Assembly: GCA_963732635.1 (NCBI GenBank)
Contig: CAVTAL010000033.1
Location: forward strand, 434,001-498,000
Direction: 5' to 3'
Origin: JAKFWF01 sp963732635
GTDB lineage: Bacteria; Pseudomonadota; Alphaproteobacteria; Rhizobiales; Hyphomicrobiaceae
DNA: 64,000 nt
Position numbers and translations under genes: made by a program. Below are positions 43,068 to 53,672 of this stretch, piece after piece. Within the stretch, counting starts at the first letter, position 1, and each line of letters opens with the position of its first letter. Under the pieces are notes generated by a model. It did no database searches, had not been told where the DNA came from, and was given only the letters and a program-made list of their open reading frames with translations.

Positions 43068-43274
43068 CGATTAGCCTCATCGTTCGCATAAGATTGCGGA
43101 AATTAGCTATACCAAGCGCCCCCCGGCATCAAGCCATTTGGACCACGAATCGACCGGGAAAAATCCGCGAAAGAAGGGAATATGCGTCCGCGCACGAATT
43201 GGACGGCGAAGCTCGCGGCAATTGGCTGAACTGCACGCCTGCCGCTGGCCCGCCGGTTCCGAGCTTGGGACTGA

Positions 43275-44052
43275 TTAGCCGGCGCGGAACGCCCACCGGT
43301 TGTAGATCAGCATTAACACATTGATGACGAGACCGATCAAGGTCGCAGCCACGAATGACGGCACCAGCCCGAGCGACTGACCGAACAGCGCCAGCACCTC
43401 GAAGAACGCGACGAATCCGATCAGTGACAGCATGACGCTGCGCAACAGCGTCACCGCCGCGTCGACGCCCCAGCGGTGATGGCTGAAGGTGGTCAAGCAC
43501 GGTCATGATCACCGGGAAGCTCGATACGATGCCGAGCAGCGTCGGCCCCAGATAATCGGCCGCAATCGTAATGCAGCCGACCAGTGCGCCGGTGGCCGCC
43601 ATCCGGGCCGGGATATCCCACCAGGGCAGTGTCAGCGGTCCAAGCGGCATGCGCGGCTGCGTGATGGCGAACCGTGTCGCCAACAGGCTCGCGATCGCCA
43701 ACACTGCGATCAAACTCGCCGACACGGTAAGGAAACTGATCAGCCAGCCGGTGATGCAAAACGCCAGGCTACCGGCAACGAGGCTCGTGAGCCAGCCGCG
43801 ATGCCGCGCCACGAGCGCGTAGGCAAGCGTGTAGGCGCTAATCGCCGGCACCGCCATCAGCACGCCGCGCGCCGTGTCTTCGAGGTAGGCGGTGCCGCGC
43901 TCGGCGCCGAGGAAGAACAGGATTGGCCCAGTCATCCACGGCAGCCCAAGGATGATGCCGCCCATCGCCGGCCCAAAGCGCCGCGCAATGAGGCTCATCA
44001 CGGCCACCAGGATCGGCGTGACGGTGAGCTTGAGGAAGAGGAGCGTGGACAC
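43275..44052 (-). pseudogene. Multi-spanning membrane protein, one-base frameshift
   Basis: From GTG 44052 the frame reads LLFLKLTVTPILVAVMSLIA and GGIILGLPWMTGPILFFLGA, then several more hydrophobic segments up to GIVSSFPVIMTVL. At 43495-43496 (an extra T in the coding strand, CTTGAC for CTGAC) the frame breaks, and the next frame continues TTFSHHRWGVDAAVTLLRSV and MLIYNRWAFRAG to the stop at 43275. The span is 259 codons plus one base. About seven to eight helices in total. I do not recognise the family; it is not an obvious MFS, EamA or ABC permease. Confidence 0.65.
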
Positions 44053-44401
44053 GGTGCGGCTGCGATTGGTTGCTCGGGCCGCGGACGCTACTCGCGTCAG
44101 GTGCGCGAGGCCAGGGCAGTGAGTGGGGAGGCGGTATGCGTGCGGCTGGGGCGATGGGAAGCCTGAGACAGCATACCGATCCGTTGAATAGCGCGTTGTT
44201 ACAATGTGATGATCAAATCGGTGACTGCCACCGAAGTTCGCTGCGATCACTAGGCAATTCGCTATCGCACCGGTAGCGAAGGTACTAGGCTGCACCATGT
44301 CTCGCACTGGGTGAAGCGCCGTTTCGCGCAAGTCACCACCACAATCACGGCTTCCGGTACGTGGCATCTTGACCCGGCGGTGAACCTGAAAGGTGCATCG
44401 A
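44053..44401. other. Intergenic region with degenerate palindromic element
   Basis: No gene seen. The segment 44167-44229 is a decayed copy of the palindromic element found intact at 45421-45489: GACAGCATACCGAT on the left, then GCGTTGTTACAATGTGATGA, then TCGGTGACTG on the right. The promoter of the downstream ABC binding protein is likely in 44290-44390. Confidence 0.6.
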
Positions 44402-45400
44402 ATGAGGCGGCGCGAGTTCATCACTCTTCTCGGTGGCGCGGCGACGGCATGCTCGGCGGCCGCACACGGCCAACAGTCGGCGAAAGTGCCGCGCATCGGT
44501 TTCCTGGCAACCGCATCGTTCGACACTCCCGAATTTCGCGAGGCACGCGATCCTTTTCTACAAGGCATGCGCGAGCTCGGCTATGTCGAGGGGCAGAACT
44601 TCATCGTTGAATACCGGTCGGCGGAGGGCAAGCAGGAGCGCTTCGTAAGCCTCGCCAACGACCTCGTCCGGATAAATGTCGACCTCATCGTTGCCCTGGC
44701 GACACCCCATGCCCGCGGCGCCCAGCAGGCGACCCGGACGATCCCGATCGTCGTTCCCGCGATGTCTGATCCGGTCGCCGATGGGCTCGTGGCAAGCCTC
44801 GCGCGGCCCGGCGGAAATATCACTGGCTTGACGACACTCGGCGCCGAACTCACCCCCAAACGTCTGGATCTGCTCAAGCAAGCTCTTCCCGGCCTGTCCC
44901 GTGTCGCCGTCCTATGGCATCCCGGCGCCACCAGCCAGCAAACGGCGAGCGAGACCTGGAAGGCCACGGAGGCAGCGTCAGCCAGTATGCGTCTGCAGCT
45001 CCGACGAGTGGACGTGCCTGGTCCGGCCGAGATCGACGGTGCCTTCGATACCATCGCACGCGAGCGCTCCGAGGCCATCCTCATTTCCCAGAGTTCGATG
45101 TTCTTCACCGAGCGCAGGCGCATCGCCAGCCTCGTCGCGAAGCACCGACTGCCGTCGATCTTCAATTCCAGGGAGTATGCAGCGCTCGGCGGCTTGATGG
45201 CCTACGGCGCGAGCGTTGCCGATCGATTCCGGCGCAGCGCAACATATGTGGACAAAATCCTCAAAGGCGCCAAGCCGGCCGATCTGGCTGTCGAGCAGCC
45301 GACGACATTCGAGCTGGTGATCAATGGGAAAGCTGCCAAAGCGCTCGGCATCACCATTCCATCGATCCTGTTGTCGCAGGCCGACGAGGTAATCGAGTAG
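44402..45400 (+). CDS. ABC transporter substrate-binding protein (COG2984-type), orphan
   Basis: A 332-aa exported protein. ATG 44402 follows AAAGG and gives MRRREFITLLGGAATACSAA, a Tat-like signal with twin arginines, common in this Rhizobiales family. The periplasmic binding fold shows VPRIGFLATASF, FLQGMRELGYVEGQNFIVEY, LAKQATRTIPIVVP-like strands near residue 115, and GGLMAYGASVADRFRRSATY. No permease or ATPase gene is near, so it may serve a distant transporter or be expendable. It is bracketed by related palindromic elements on both sides (44167-44229 and 45421-45489). Confidence 0.85.
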   Translation: MRRREFITLLGGAATACSAAAHGQQSAKVPRIGFLATASFDTPEFREARDPFLQGMRELGYVEGQNFIVEYRSAEGKQERFVSLANDLVRINVDLIVALATPHARGAQQATRTIPIVVPAMSDPVADGLVASLARPGGNITGLTTLGAELTPKRLDLLKQALPGLSRVAVLWHPGATSQQTASETWKATEAASASMRLQLRRVDVPGPAEIDGAFDTIARERSEAILISQSSMFFTERRRIASLVAKHRLPSIFNSREYAALGGLMAYGASVADRFRRSATYVDKILKGAKPADLAVEQPTTFELVINGKAAKALGITIPSILLSQADEVIE

Positions 45401-45420
45401 TATTCAGATGGGCGGTGGGC

Positions 45421-45489
45421 GGGGACAGTCACCGATATGGTGAAAACTCCGTTGTTGCAATGTGTTGATCAAAATCGGTGACTGTCCCC
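45421..45489. repeat. REP-like palindrome 1
   Basis: GGGGACAGTCACCGAT (45421-45436) and its exact complement (45474-45489) enclose 37 bases including CCGTTGTTGCAATGTGTTGA. A degenerate copy of the whole element lies at 44167-44229. Confidence 0.9.
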
Positions 45490-45616
45490 GGAGTTAAATC
45501 GTTGACTGTTCCCAGAGTTGGCGCCCCGGAGTTGACGGAAGCCCCGCTTACGACTTTCTGCCCATCGCTGCCCCCTAGCCCCAAGTGGCGCGGCGGGGTA
45601 CGACAAGGCACCTGCC

Positions 45617-45701
45617 TTTGCGACGGGGACAGTTACCGATTTCAACCAGTGGTGGCGGAGCCCTGGCGGCGGTGTCGATCGGTAACTGTCCCCGTCGCAA
45701 A
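45617..45701. repeat. REP-like palindrome 2
   Basis: Perfect 24-bp arms at 45617-45640 and 45678-45701 with a 37-base spacer. The core GGGGACAGTTACCGAT differs from palindrome 1 by a single base (TTACC for TCACC). The right arm ends 34 bases before the pccA start. Confidence 0.9.
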
Positions 45702-45735
45702 CGCCCATCGTCTGCTGCTGCGCCACGAGGCCCTG

Positions 45736-47754
45736 ATGTTCAAGAAGATCCTGATCGCCAACCGCGGCGAAATTGCCTGCCGCGTCATCAAGACCGCCAA
45801 GCTGATGGGCATCAAGACCGTTGCCGTCTACTCCGACGCAGACCGCGACGCGCTGCACGTCGAGATGGCGGACGAGGCCGTCCACATCGGCCCGGCGGCG
45901 GCGGCTGAATCCTACCTCGTGATCGAAAAGATCATCGACGCCTGCAAAAAGACCGGCGCCGAGGCGGTGCATCCGGGCTACGGCTTCCTGTCCGAGCGCG
46001 AGGCGTTCGCGGTGGCGCTGGCCAAGAACAACATCGTGTTCATCGGCCCCAATCCCGGCGCCATTGCCGCCATGGGCGACAAGATCGAGTCGAAGAAGGC
46101 GGCGGCCAAGGCCAAGGTCTCGACCGTGCCCGGCTACCTCGGCGAAATCGCCGACGTTGCGCAGGCGACCAAGATCGCCGACGAAATCGGCTATCCCGTC
46201 ATGATCAAGGCGTCGGCCGGCGGCGGCGGCAAGGGCATGCGCATTGCCTATTCCAAGGCCGAGGTCGCCGACGGTTTCAACTCGTCGCGCAGCGAGGCCA
46301 AGGCGTCGTTCGGCGACGACCGCGTGTTCATCGAGAAGTTCATCGTCAATCCGCGCCACATCGAAATCCAGGTGCTCGGCGACAAGCACGGCAACGTCAT
46401 CTATCTCGGTGAGCGCGAATGCTCGATCCAGCGCCGCAACCAGAAGGTGATTGAGGAAGCGCCCTCGCCCTTGCTCGACGAGGTCACCCGCAAGGCCATG
46501 GGCGAGCAGTCGGTCGCGCTTGCCAAGGCGGTCGGTTACGACAGCGCCGGCACCGTCGAGTTCGTTGCCGGCCAGGACAAGTCGTTTTACTTCCTCGAAA
46601 TGAACACCCGCCTGCAGGTCGAGCATCCGGTGACGGAACTGATCACCGGCGTCGATCTCGTCGAGCAGATGATCCGAGTCGCGGCCGGCGAGCCGCTGAA
46701 GCTCAAGCAAGCCGATGTGAAGCTGAAAGGCTGGGCGGTCGAAACCCGCATCTATGCCGAGGACCCTTATCGCAACTTCCTGCCTTCAATCGGCCGCCTG
46801 GTGAAATATCGGCCGCCGCGCGAAGGCACCACCAACGGCGTTACGGTGCGCAACGACACCGGCGTCGAGGAAGGCGGCGAGATCTCGATGTATTATGATC
46901 CGATGATCGCCAAGCTGGTCACGCATGCTGCCACCCGCACGGCGGCAATAGACGCCCAGGCCGAGGCGCTCGACGCTTTCTGCATCGACGGCATCGGCCA
47001 CAACATCCCGTTCTTGACCGCGCTGATGCAGCATCCGCGCTGGCGCTCGGGCAACATCTCGACGGCGTTGATCAAGGAAGAATACCCCGACGGCTTCAAG
47101 GCGCGCGAACCGCAGGGCCGCGAGTTGGAATTGCTGGCCGGCGTCGCCGCCGCGATCGACCATCTCAACAACAACCGCCGCCGCAACATTACCGGCCAGA
47201 TGCACGGCTCGGCGGTGCGCTTCGCCGCCCGCCGCGTGGTCCGCGTCGGCAAGGCGAGCCTGCGCATGGAAGTTACCGGTGGCAACGGTTATCCGACCTA
47301 CGTCACCATGCTCGACGCCAGCGGCAAGCACGGCCGCTGCCTCGAAATCGTCTCGGCCTGGTGGCCGGGCGAGCCGGTGTGGACCGGCACTGTCGACGGT
47401 CAGACCGCCGCCGTCCAGGTGCGCCCGGTGTTGAACGGTTTCGACCTTGCCTATCGCGGCATCCAGGCCGAGGCGCACGTGTTCACCGAGCGTGAATTCG
47501 CGCTTGCCCAAATGATGCCGGAAAAGACCGTCGCCGACATGAGCAAGTATCTGCTGTGCCCAATGCCGGGTCTGGTCAAGGCAATCCATGTCGTGGCCGG
47601 TCAGGAGGTCAAGGCCGGCGACAACCTCGCCGTCGTCGAAGCCATGAAGATGGAAAATATCCTGCGGGCCGAGCGTGACACCCAGGTGCTCGCCGTCAAG
47701 GCCAAGGCCGGTGACAGCCTCGCCGTCGACGCGGTGATCCTGGAGTTCGCTTGA
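45736..47754 (+). CDS. pccA: Acetyl/propionyl-CoA carboxylase, biotin-carrying alpha subunit
   Basis: A 672-aa protein combining biotin carboxylase and biotin carrier domains. ATG 45736 after GAGG gives MFKKILIANRGEIACRVIKT. ATP-grasp features are the glycine loop SAGGGGKGMRIAY and EMNTRLQVEHPVTE. The linker VAAAIDHLNNNRRRNITGQM is the BT region of propionyl-CoA carboxylase alpha chains, and biotin attaches to the lysine in VEAMKMENILRAE near the end. It carboxylates propionyl-CoA to methylmalonyl-CoA with a PccB partner, which is not in the window. Its upstream region is occupied by palindromic repeats. Confidence 0.95.
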   Translation: MFKKILIANRGEIACRVIKTAKLMGIKTVAVYSDADRDALHVEMADEAVHIGPAAAAESYLVIEKIIDACKKTGAEAVHPGYGFLSEREAFAVALAKNNIVFIGPNPGAIAAMGDKIESKKAAAKAKVSTVPGYLGEIADVAQATKIADEIGYPVMIKASAGGGGKGMRIAYSKAEVADGFNSSRSEAKASFGDDRVFIEKFIVNPRHIEIQVLGDKHGNVIYLGERECSIQRRNQKVIEEAPSPLLDEVTRKAMGEQSVALAKAVGYDSAGTVEFVAGQDKSFYFLEMNTRLQVEHPVTELITGVDLVEQMIRVAAGEPLKLKQADVKLKGWAVETRIYAEDPYRNFLPSIGRLVKYRPPREGTTNGVTVRNDTGVEEGGEISMYYDPMIAKLVTHAATRTAAIDAQAEALDAFCIDGIGHNIPFLTALMQHPRWRSGNISTALIKEEYPDGFKAREPQGRELELLAGVAAAIDHLNNNRRRNITGQMHGSAVRFAARRVVRVGKASLRMEVTGGNGYPTYVTMLDASGKHGRCLEIVSAWWPGEPVWTGTVDGQTAAVQVRPVLNGFDLAYRGIQAEAHVFTEREFALAQMMPEKTVADMSKYLLCPMPGLVKAIHVVAGQEVKAGDNLAVVEAMKMENILRAERDTQVLAVKAKAGDSLAVDAVILEFA

Positions 47755-47957
47755 GGCTGATCGGGAAAAGCGGCCAATCCGAAAGGCGGTGATGGTGTGG
47801 CTGCGACGGCGGTGATGGGCATTGATCGCCACCGCGTCAAATTTGGTTCATTCGTACGGCACCAACAGCCAACCTGCCGTCGCCCGCTTCGCAAATCGAA
47901 CCGTCCGGACTATATGCAGCGACACACCCAGGATGCCCTGGAACCGGAGACTGACAT

Positions 47958-50006
47958 ATGGATGCCGCCGAACTGAATCCGCTGCTGAAACCATGGACCA
48001 CGCCGTTCGAGGCGCCGCCGTTCGAAGACATCAAGCCCGAGCATTTCAGCCCGGCGATCGAGGCGGCGATGCGCCTGCACGATCAGGAAATCGACGCGAT
48101 CGCGGCCAATCCGGCAGCGCCGACCTTCGCCAACACCATTGAAGCGATGGAGCGGTCGGGCCGTACGCTGGTCGACGTCGGGTCGGTGTTCTGGAACCTG
48201 ACCGGCAGCAACACCAACGACGCCCTGCAGGCGCTCGAACGCGAGTGGTCGCCGAAGTACGCCGCGCACTACACCAACATTTCGACCAACGCGGCCTTGT
48301 TCAAGCGCGTCGACACGCTTTACGCCGCGCGCGACAGCCTCGGCCTCGATGCCGAACAGCAACGGCTGCTGGAGAAGTCCTACAAGGGCTTCGTGCGCTC
48401 CGGCGCCAAGCTAGAAGGGGCTGCCCGCGAACGCTACAAGGAACTCTCGCAGAGCCGCGCCAAGCTCACCACCACCTTCGGCCAGAACGTGCTGGCGGAC
48501 GAGAAAGCCTACACCTTGGTGCTCGATGGCGAGGCCGATCTCGCCGGCCTGCCGACGTTCCTGCGCGAGGCGGCTGCCGGCGCGGCGGAAGAGCGTGGTC
48601 TCAAGGGCAAGTACGTCATCACCCTGTCGCGCTCGCTGATCGAGCCGTTCCTGACCTTCTCCACCCGCCGTGACCTGCGCGAACAGGCCTGGAAGGCCTG
48701 GGTGATGCGCGGCGAGAATGGAGGCGCGTCCGACAATCGTCAGGCCATTACGGATCTCACCCGCCTGCGCATCGAGGTTGCGAACCTGCTCGGCTACAAG
48801 TCGCACGCCGCCTTCACGCTCGAAGAGACCATGGCGAAAACGCCGGCACGGGTGCGCGAACTGCTCGACCGGGTGTGGACGCCGGGCGTGAAGCGCGCCC
48901 ACGAGGAGATCGCCAAGCTGCAGGCAATGGCCGCCAAGGAAGGCGCCAATCTCGAGATCGAGCCGTGGGACTGGCGCTACTATTCGGAAAAGGTGCGCGC
49001 CGCCGAGTTCGATCTGGACGAGACCGAGATCAAGCCCTACCTGCCGCTCGACCGCATGATCGAGGCCGCCTTCTACACCGCGACGCAGTTGTTCGGCGTT
49101 ACCTTCAAGGAGCGCACCGACATCCCGGTCTATCATCCCGACGTGCGCGCCTTCGAGGTGACCGACAAGGACGGCCGCCACGTCGGCCTGTTCCTTGGTG
49201 ACTACTACGCCCGCGCCTCGAAGCGTTCCGGCGCCTGGATGAGCGCCTACCGCCGCCAGCACAAGCTCGACGGCGGCACGCGGCCGATTATCGTCAACGT
49301 CATGAACTTCGCCAAGCCCGGTGCCGGCGAGCCGACGCTGCTGTCGTTCGATGACGCCCGCACGCTGTTCCACGAGTTCGGCCACGGTCTGCACGGATTG
49401 CTGTCGGACGTGACTTATCCGTCGCTCGCCTGCACCGCCGTGGTGCGCGACTTCGTCGAACTGCCCTCGCAGTTGCTCGAGCACTGGCTGGCGACGCCGG
49501 AGATCATGACGCGGTTCGCCCGCCACGCCAAAACCGGTGAGCCGATGCCGGCTAAGCTGATGGCCAAGCTCAAGGCCGCACGCACCTTCAATCAGGGTTT
49601 CGAGACTGTCGCGTTTCTCGGCTCGGCAATCGTCGACATGGATTTCCACACGCTTGAGTCTGCCGACAATCTGGACCCGCTGGCACTCGAAGCGGCAACG
49701 CTTGCCCGCATCGGCATGCCCCGGCAAGTCGGCATGCGGCATCGCTCGACGCACTTCCAGCACATCTTCTCCGGTGGTTATTCGGCCGGCTACTACAGTT
49801 ACCTGTGGTCGGAGGTGCTCGACGCCGATGCCTTCTCGGCCTTCGAGGAAACCGGCAACGTGTTCGATCCGGCAACGGCCGAAAAGCTCAAGCGCTTCGT
49901 CTATTCGGCCGGTGGCCTGCGGCAGGAGGACGAAGCCTACACCCTGTTCCGCGGCCGCCTGCCGACCGTCGACGGTCTGCTGAAGAAGCGCGGATTGGCG
50001 GCTTGA
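47958..50006 (+). CDS. M3-family metallopeptidase (oligopeptidase A / Dcp type)
   Basis: A 682-aa zinc oligopeptidase. ATG 47958 follows GGAG. The active site is LFHEFGHGLHGLLSDVTYPS with HEFGH at residues 472-476; the third ligand Glu is about 25 residues further on in the block ending EHWLATPEI. Substrate-loop elements such as HRSTHFQHIFSGGYSAGYYS and YLWSEVLDADAFSAFEETGN are present, as in E. coli OpdA and Dcp. It degrades short peptides in the cytoplasm (no signal peptide is seen). Length matches the family. Confidence 0.95.
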   Translation: MDAAELNPLLKPWTTPFEAPPFEDIKPEHFSPAIEAAMRLHDQEIDAIAANPAAPTFANTIEAMERSGRTLVDVGSVFWNLTGSNTNDALQALEREWSPKYAAHYTNISTNAALFKRVDTLYAARDSLGLDAEQQRLLEKSYKGFVRSGAKLEGAARERYKELSQSRAKLTTTFGQNVLADEKAYTLVLDGEADLAGLPTFLREAAAGAAEERGLKGKYVITLSRSLIEPFLTFSTRRDLREQAWKAWVMRGENGGASDNRQAITDLTRLRIEVANLLGYKSHAAFTLEETMAKTPARVRELLDRVWTPGVKRAHEEIAKLQAMAAKEGANLEIEPWDWRYYSEKVRAAEFDLDETEIKPYLPLDRMIEAAFYTATQLFGVTFKERTDIPVYHPDVRAFEVTDKDGRHVGLFLGDYYARASKRSGAWMSAYRRQHKLDGGTRPIIVNVMNFAKPGAGEPTLLSFDDARTLFHEFGHGLHGLLSDVTYPSLACTAVVRDFVELPSQLLEHWLATPEIMTRFARHAKTGEPMPAKLMAKLKAARTFNQGFETVAFLGSAIVDMDFHTLESADNLDPLALEAATLARIGMPRQVGMRHRSTHFQHIFSGGYSAGYYSYLWSEVLDADAFSAFEETGNVFDPATAEKLKRFVYSAGGLRQEDEAYTLFRGRLPTVDGLLKKRGLAA

Positions 50007-50168
50007 TATTCGCCAATCGCCGCCCGGGTCGTCGCACGACAGGTTTCATCCGGGGAATGTCGCCGGGACCCAGCGTGGATCAAGCTCAATCAGCTTCGTG
50101 AAGTGATCACCGGCGCAAAACTCGATAGTCCTGCCGATGCGATCTCATAAAAATCAAGGTGCTCGACC

Positions 50169-51050
50169 ATGACCAAATCAATCCTCGGCTTTGTCGGCGG
50201 CAGCGGACTGTATGACATCCCTGGTCTTTCGAACCCCGAATGGAAGACCATCAAAAGTCCCTGGGGCGAGCCGTCGGACCAGATACTGCATGCCGAGGTC
50301 GACGGCCTGCCGATCCGCTTCCTGCCCCGGCACGGACGCGGTCACCGCATTCCGCCGTCGGAAATCAACTATCGTGCCAACATCGACGCCTTGAAGCGCA
50401 CCGGCGTCACCGACCTCGTATCGATCTCGGCCTGTGGTTCGTTCAGTGAGGATTTCCCGCCTGGCCACTTCGTGCTGCCGGACCAGTTCATCGATCGTAC
50501 CTTCGCGCGCGAGAAGAGCTTTTTCGGAACGGGCTGCGTCGCGCATGTCGCCTTGGGTGATCCAATTAGCCCCGGCCTTGCCGACGAAGTCGAGAAGGCG
50601 ATGAAGGCCGAGAAGATCTCCGGCACGCGCGGTGGCACCTACCTCGCCATGGAGGGCCCGCAATTCTCCACCCGCGCCGAGAGCAATCTCTATCGCAGCT
50701 GGGGTTGCGCTGTGATCGGCATGACCAACATGCCCGAAGCCAAACTCGCCCGCGAGGCCGAGCTCTGTTACGCCACCGTCGCCATGGTCACCGACTTCGA
50801 CTGCTGGCATGAGGAGCATGCGCACGTCGACGTCGCCTCGATCATCAAGGTGATGCACGGCAATACGGAGATGGCGCAACGCCTCGTGCTGCGGTTGGCC
50901 AAGTCGTTCCCGCGCGTGCATCCGGCGTGTCCGATCGGTTCGGACCGGGCACTAGACAACGCGCTGATCACCACGCCCGCGTCACGCGACCCGGCGCTGC
51001 TCGCCAAGCTCGATGCCGTCGCCGGCCGCGTGCTCAAGACGGTCGGATAA
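50169..51050 (+). CDS. mtnP: S-methyl-5'-thioadenosine phosphorylase
   Basis: A 293-aa purine nucleoside phosphorylase-fold enzyme splitting methylthioadenosine to adenine and methylthioribose-1-phosphate. ATG after AAGG. Motifs are GFVGGSGLYDIPG at the N-terminus, PRHGRGHRIPPSEINYRANI (phosphate site), YLAMEGPQFSTRAESNLYRS (substrate site) and VIGMTNMPEAKLAREAELCY. The products are used by Apt and MtnA, both encoded about 1-3 kb downstream on the opposite strand. No frame defects. Confidence 0.95.
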   Translation: MTKSILGFVGGSGLYDIPGLSNPEWKTIKSPWGEPSDQILHAEVDGLPIRFLPRHGRGHRIPPSEINYRANIDALKRTGVTDLVSISACGSFSEDFPPGHFVLPDQFIDRTFAREKSFFGTGCVAHVALGDPISPGLADEVEKAMKAEKISGTRGGTYLAMEGPQFSTRAESNLYRSWGCAVIGMTNMPEAKLAREAELCYATVAMVTDFDCWHEEHAHVDVASIIKVMHGNTEMAQRLVLRLAKSFPRVHPACPIGSDRALDNALITTPASRDPALLAKLDAVAGRVLKTVG

Positions 51051-51064
51051 AACTCGAACCACAC

Positions 51065-51556
51065 TCACTGCGCATCCTTCAACGCGAACAGATCGGCGCA
51101 GAGACTTGCGGCAAGCAAGTGAACAACATCATCGGAATCCTCCTCGACAAGTTCCCGGACTGCCATCGCCTTAAGTCTGACGTCGCCGAGGCTTGAGGCA
51201 GCGGTATGCGCGAGGTCCTTGGCCAACGCCAGCAGCCGATCGGACGATTGGTCGAACTCGGACTGCCAGCGCGTTTCGTCGGCGGCGGGCCAGATTGGTC
51301 CGCTCGATTTCCGCGTCCGCTCAGCGTGCAAGCGATTGCGAAAATCGAGCGCATCGGCGAAATCCTTGGCCATCGCCGCGAAATGCACTGCATCGACGGG
51401 CGTATCGAGGCCCCGCCAATGCAGATCCGACATTTCCTCCGTCGCCAGCAGCATGTCGATCTTGCGTTCAAGCCGTTCGAGTCGCTGCGCGATCGTGTCG
51501 GCCTCGCCACCGGGTTCGACCACTGTCGATGTCTTCCGTAGTTGCCCCGATGACAT
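51065..51556 (-). CDS. Conserved-looking hypothetical protein
   Basis: A 163-aa soluble protein starting MSSGQLRKTSTVVEPGGEAD from ATG 51556, preceded by GGAGGT. The sequence is helical: coiled-coil-like IAQRLERLERKIDMLLATEE, then PVDAVHFAAMAKDFADALDF and FDQSSDRLLALAKDLAHTAA. No domain is recognised. It is between mtnP and mtnA but on the mtnA strand, and ends 14 bp from the mtnP stop, so it is convergent with mtnP. Any role in methionine salvage is speculative. Confidence 0.65.
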   Translation of the reverse strand: MSSGQLRKTSTVVEPGGEADTIAQRLERLERKIDMLLATEEMSDLHWRGLDTPVDAVHFAAMAKDFADALDFRNRLHAERTRKSSGPIWPAADETRWQSEFDQSSDRLLALAKDLAHTAASSLGDVRLKAMAVRELVEEDSDDVVHLLAASLCADLFALKDAQ

Positions 51557-51717
51557 CGAATTACCACCTCCAACCAAGAAATTCCGCCCATAGCCCGGAC
51601 TGGTCGAGATCCGCGAATCCAGTCATCGCCTAGCAGTGTACAGCCGAACCCTGAGCGGAGATTGGCGATAGATGCGATTGTTATATGAATGCGGACAGCC
51701 ACTACGATCCGCGATCA

Positions 51718-52812
<1,095 letters not shown>

Positions 52813-52817
52813 GCCTG

Positions 52818-53060
52818 TCAGCTCCAGGAACCGCCGGCGCCGCCCAGCGGATATGTGACGTTATCGACGAGGCCGCAGCCGGCGCAAGACAGCGCGAACC
52901 AGGCTGTGTACGGCCGCGCCGACCGATCGACAATGGCGAGGTTCGCCGCGCCACACACCGGACACTCCACCGGCCGGTCTGGCACCTGTTGCCAGACAGA
53001 GATCGCCGCCAATGCCTTGGGAAGGCAGTCGGGCGGCAACTTTGGCGGGACATCACTCAT
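52818..53060 (-). CDS. Small zinc-ribbon protein
   Basis: An 80-aa protein starting MSDVPPKLPPDCLPKALAAI. Two CxxC pairs, ECPVCGAANLAIV (about residue 33) and LSCAGCGLVDNVTY (about residue 59), would bind one zinc. Its ATG lies one base after the apt stop (TGAAATG), so it is translationally coupled to apt and 5 bp ahead of mtnA. No known function; it may be a nucleic-acid or protein adaptor. Position in an adenine/MTA salvage unit is the only clue. Confidence 0.72.
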   Translation of the reverse strand: MSDVPPKLPPDCLPKALAAISVWQQVPDRPVECPVCGAANLAIVDRSARPYTAWFALSCAGCGLVDNVTYPLGGAGGSWS

Positions 53061-53061
53061 T

Positions 53062-53598
53062 TCAATGACCGTCGTATGCCACCAGCACGTGCGCTTCGAC
53101 TGCATGCGAACGCAGCAGCTTCATGCCGCCCAACTCCGGCAAGTCGACGACAAACGTGGCGCCAGCCACGATTCCGCCGACGCGCGTGATCAACTTCACC
53201 GCCGCTTCCGCGGTGCCGCCGGTTGCGATCAGGTCGTCGACGATCAGGATGCGCTCGCCTGCCTTCATGGCATCGAGATGAACTTCGATTGTATCAACAC
53301 CGTATTCGAGGGTGTATTGCTGGCCGATCGTGGTCCAGGGCAACTTGCCCTTCTTGCGGATCGGTATGAAGCCGCAGCCGAGCTTGTCGGCCACCGCGCC
53401 GCCGAATATGAAGCCTCGCGCCTCGATGCCGGCGACTGCGTCAATCTTTTTATCCACGAATGGCGCGGCCATCGCCGTGACCGCGGCGCTGAAGCCTTTG
53501 GCATCGCGCATCAGCGTCGTGACGTCGCGAAACATGATCCCAGGCTTCGGATAATCCGGGATGGTTCGGATCAGTTTCTTAACGTCGTCCACAAGCAT
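53062..53598 (-). CDS. apt: Adenine phosphoribosyltransferase
   Basis: A 178-aa enzyme turning adenine and PRPP into AMP. ATG 53598 (after AGGTGG) gives MLVDDVKKLIRTIPDYPKPG, the family start. The flexible-loop segment KKGKLPWTTIGQQYTLEYGV and the PRPP-binding motif ERILIVDDLIATGGTAEAAV (near residue 115) are intact. With mtnP it would recycle the adenine released from methylthioadenosine. First gene of apt-zinc ribbon-mtnA. Confidence 0.96.
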   Translation of the reverse strand: MLVDDVKKLIRTIPDYPKPGIMFRDVTTLMRDAKGFSAAVTAMAAPFVDKKIDAVAGIEARGFIFGGAVADKLGCGFIPIRKKGKLPWTTIGQQYTLEYGVDTIEVHLDAMKAGERILIVDDLIATGGTAEAAVKLITRVGGIVAGATFVVDLPELGGMKLLRSHAVEAHVLVAYDGH

Positions 53599-53672
53599 CA
53601 CAATCCACCTCGCATCCGCCAAATTCCCGGCGCAAAATAGCAATATTCCAAGATCAGCGATAGAACGCTCGC

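Larger units (their letters stand above)
45401..45735. other. Intergenic region with two REP-like palindromes
   Basis: No gene. The 335 bases hold two strong inverted repeats (45421-45489 and 45617-45701) built on the same core, plus single cores near 45500-45515 (GTTGACTGTTCCC). The pccA promoter must overlap or lie between them. Confidence 0.7.
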
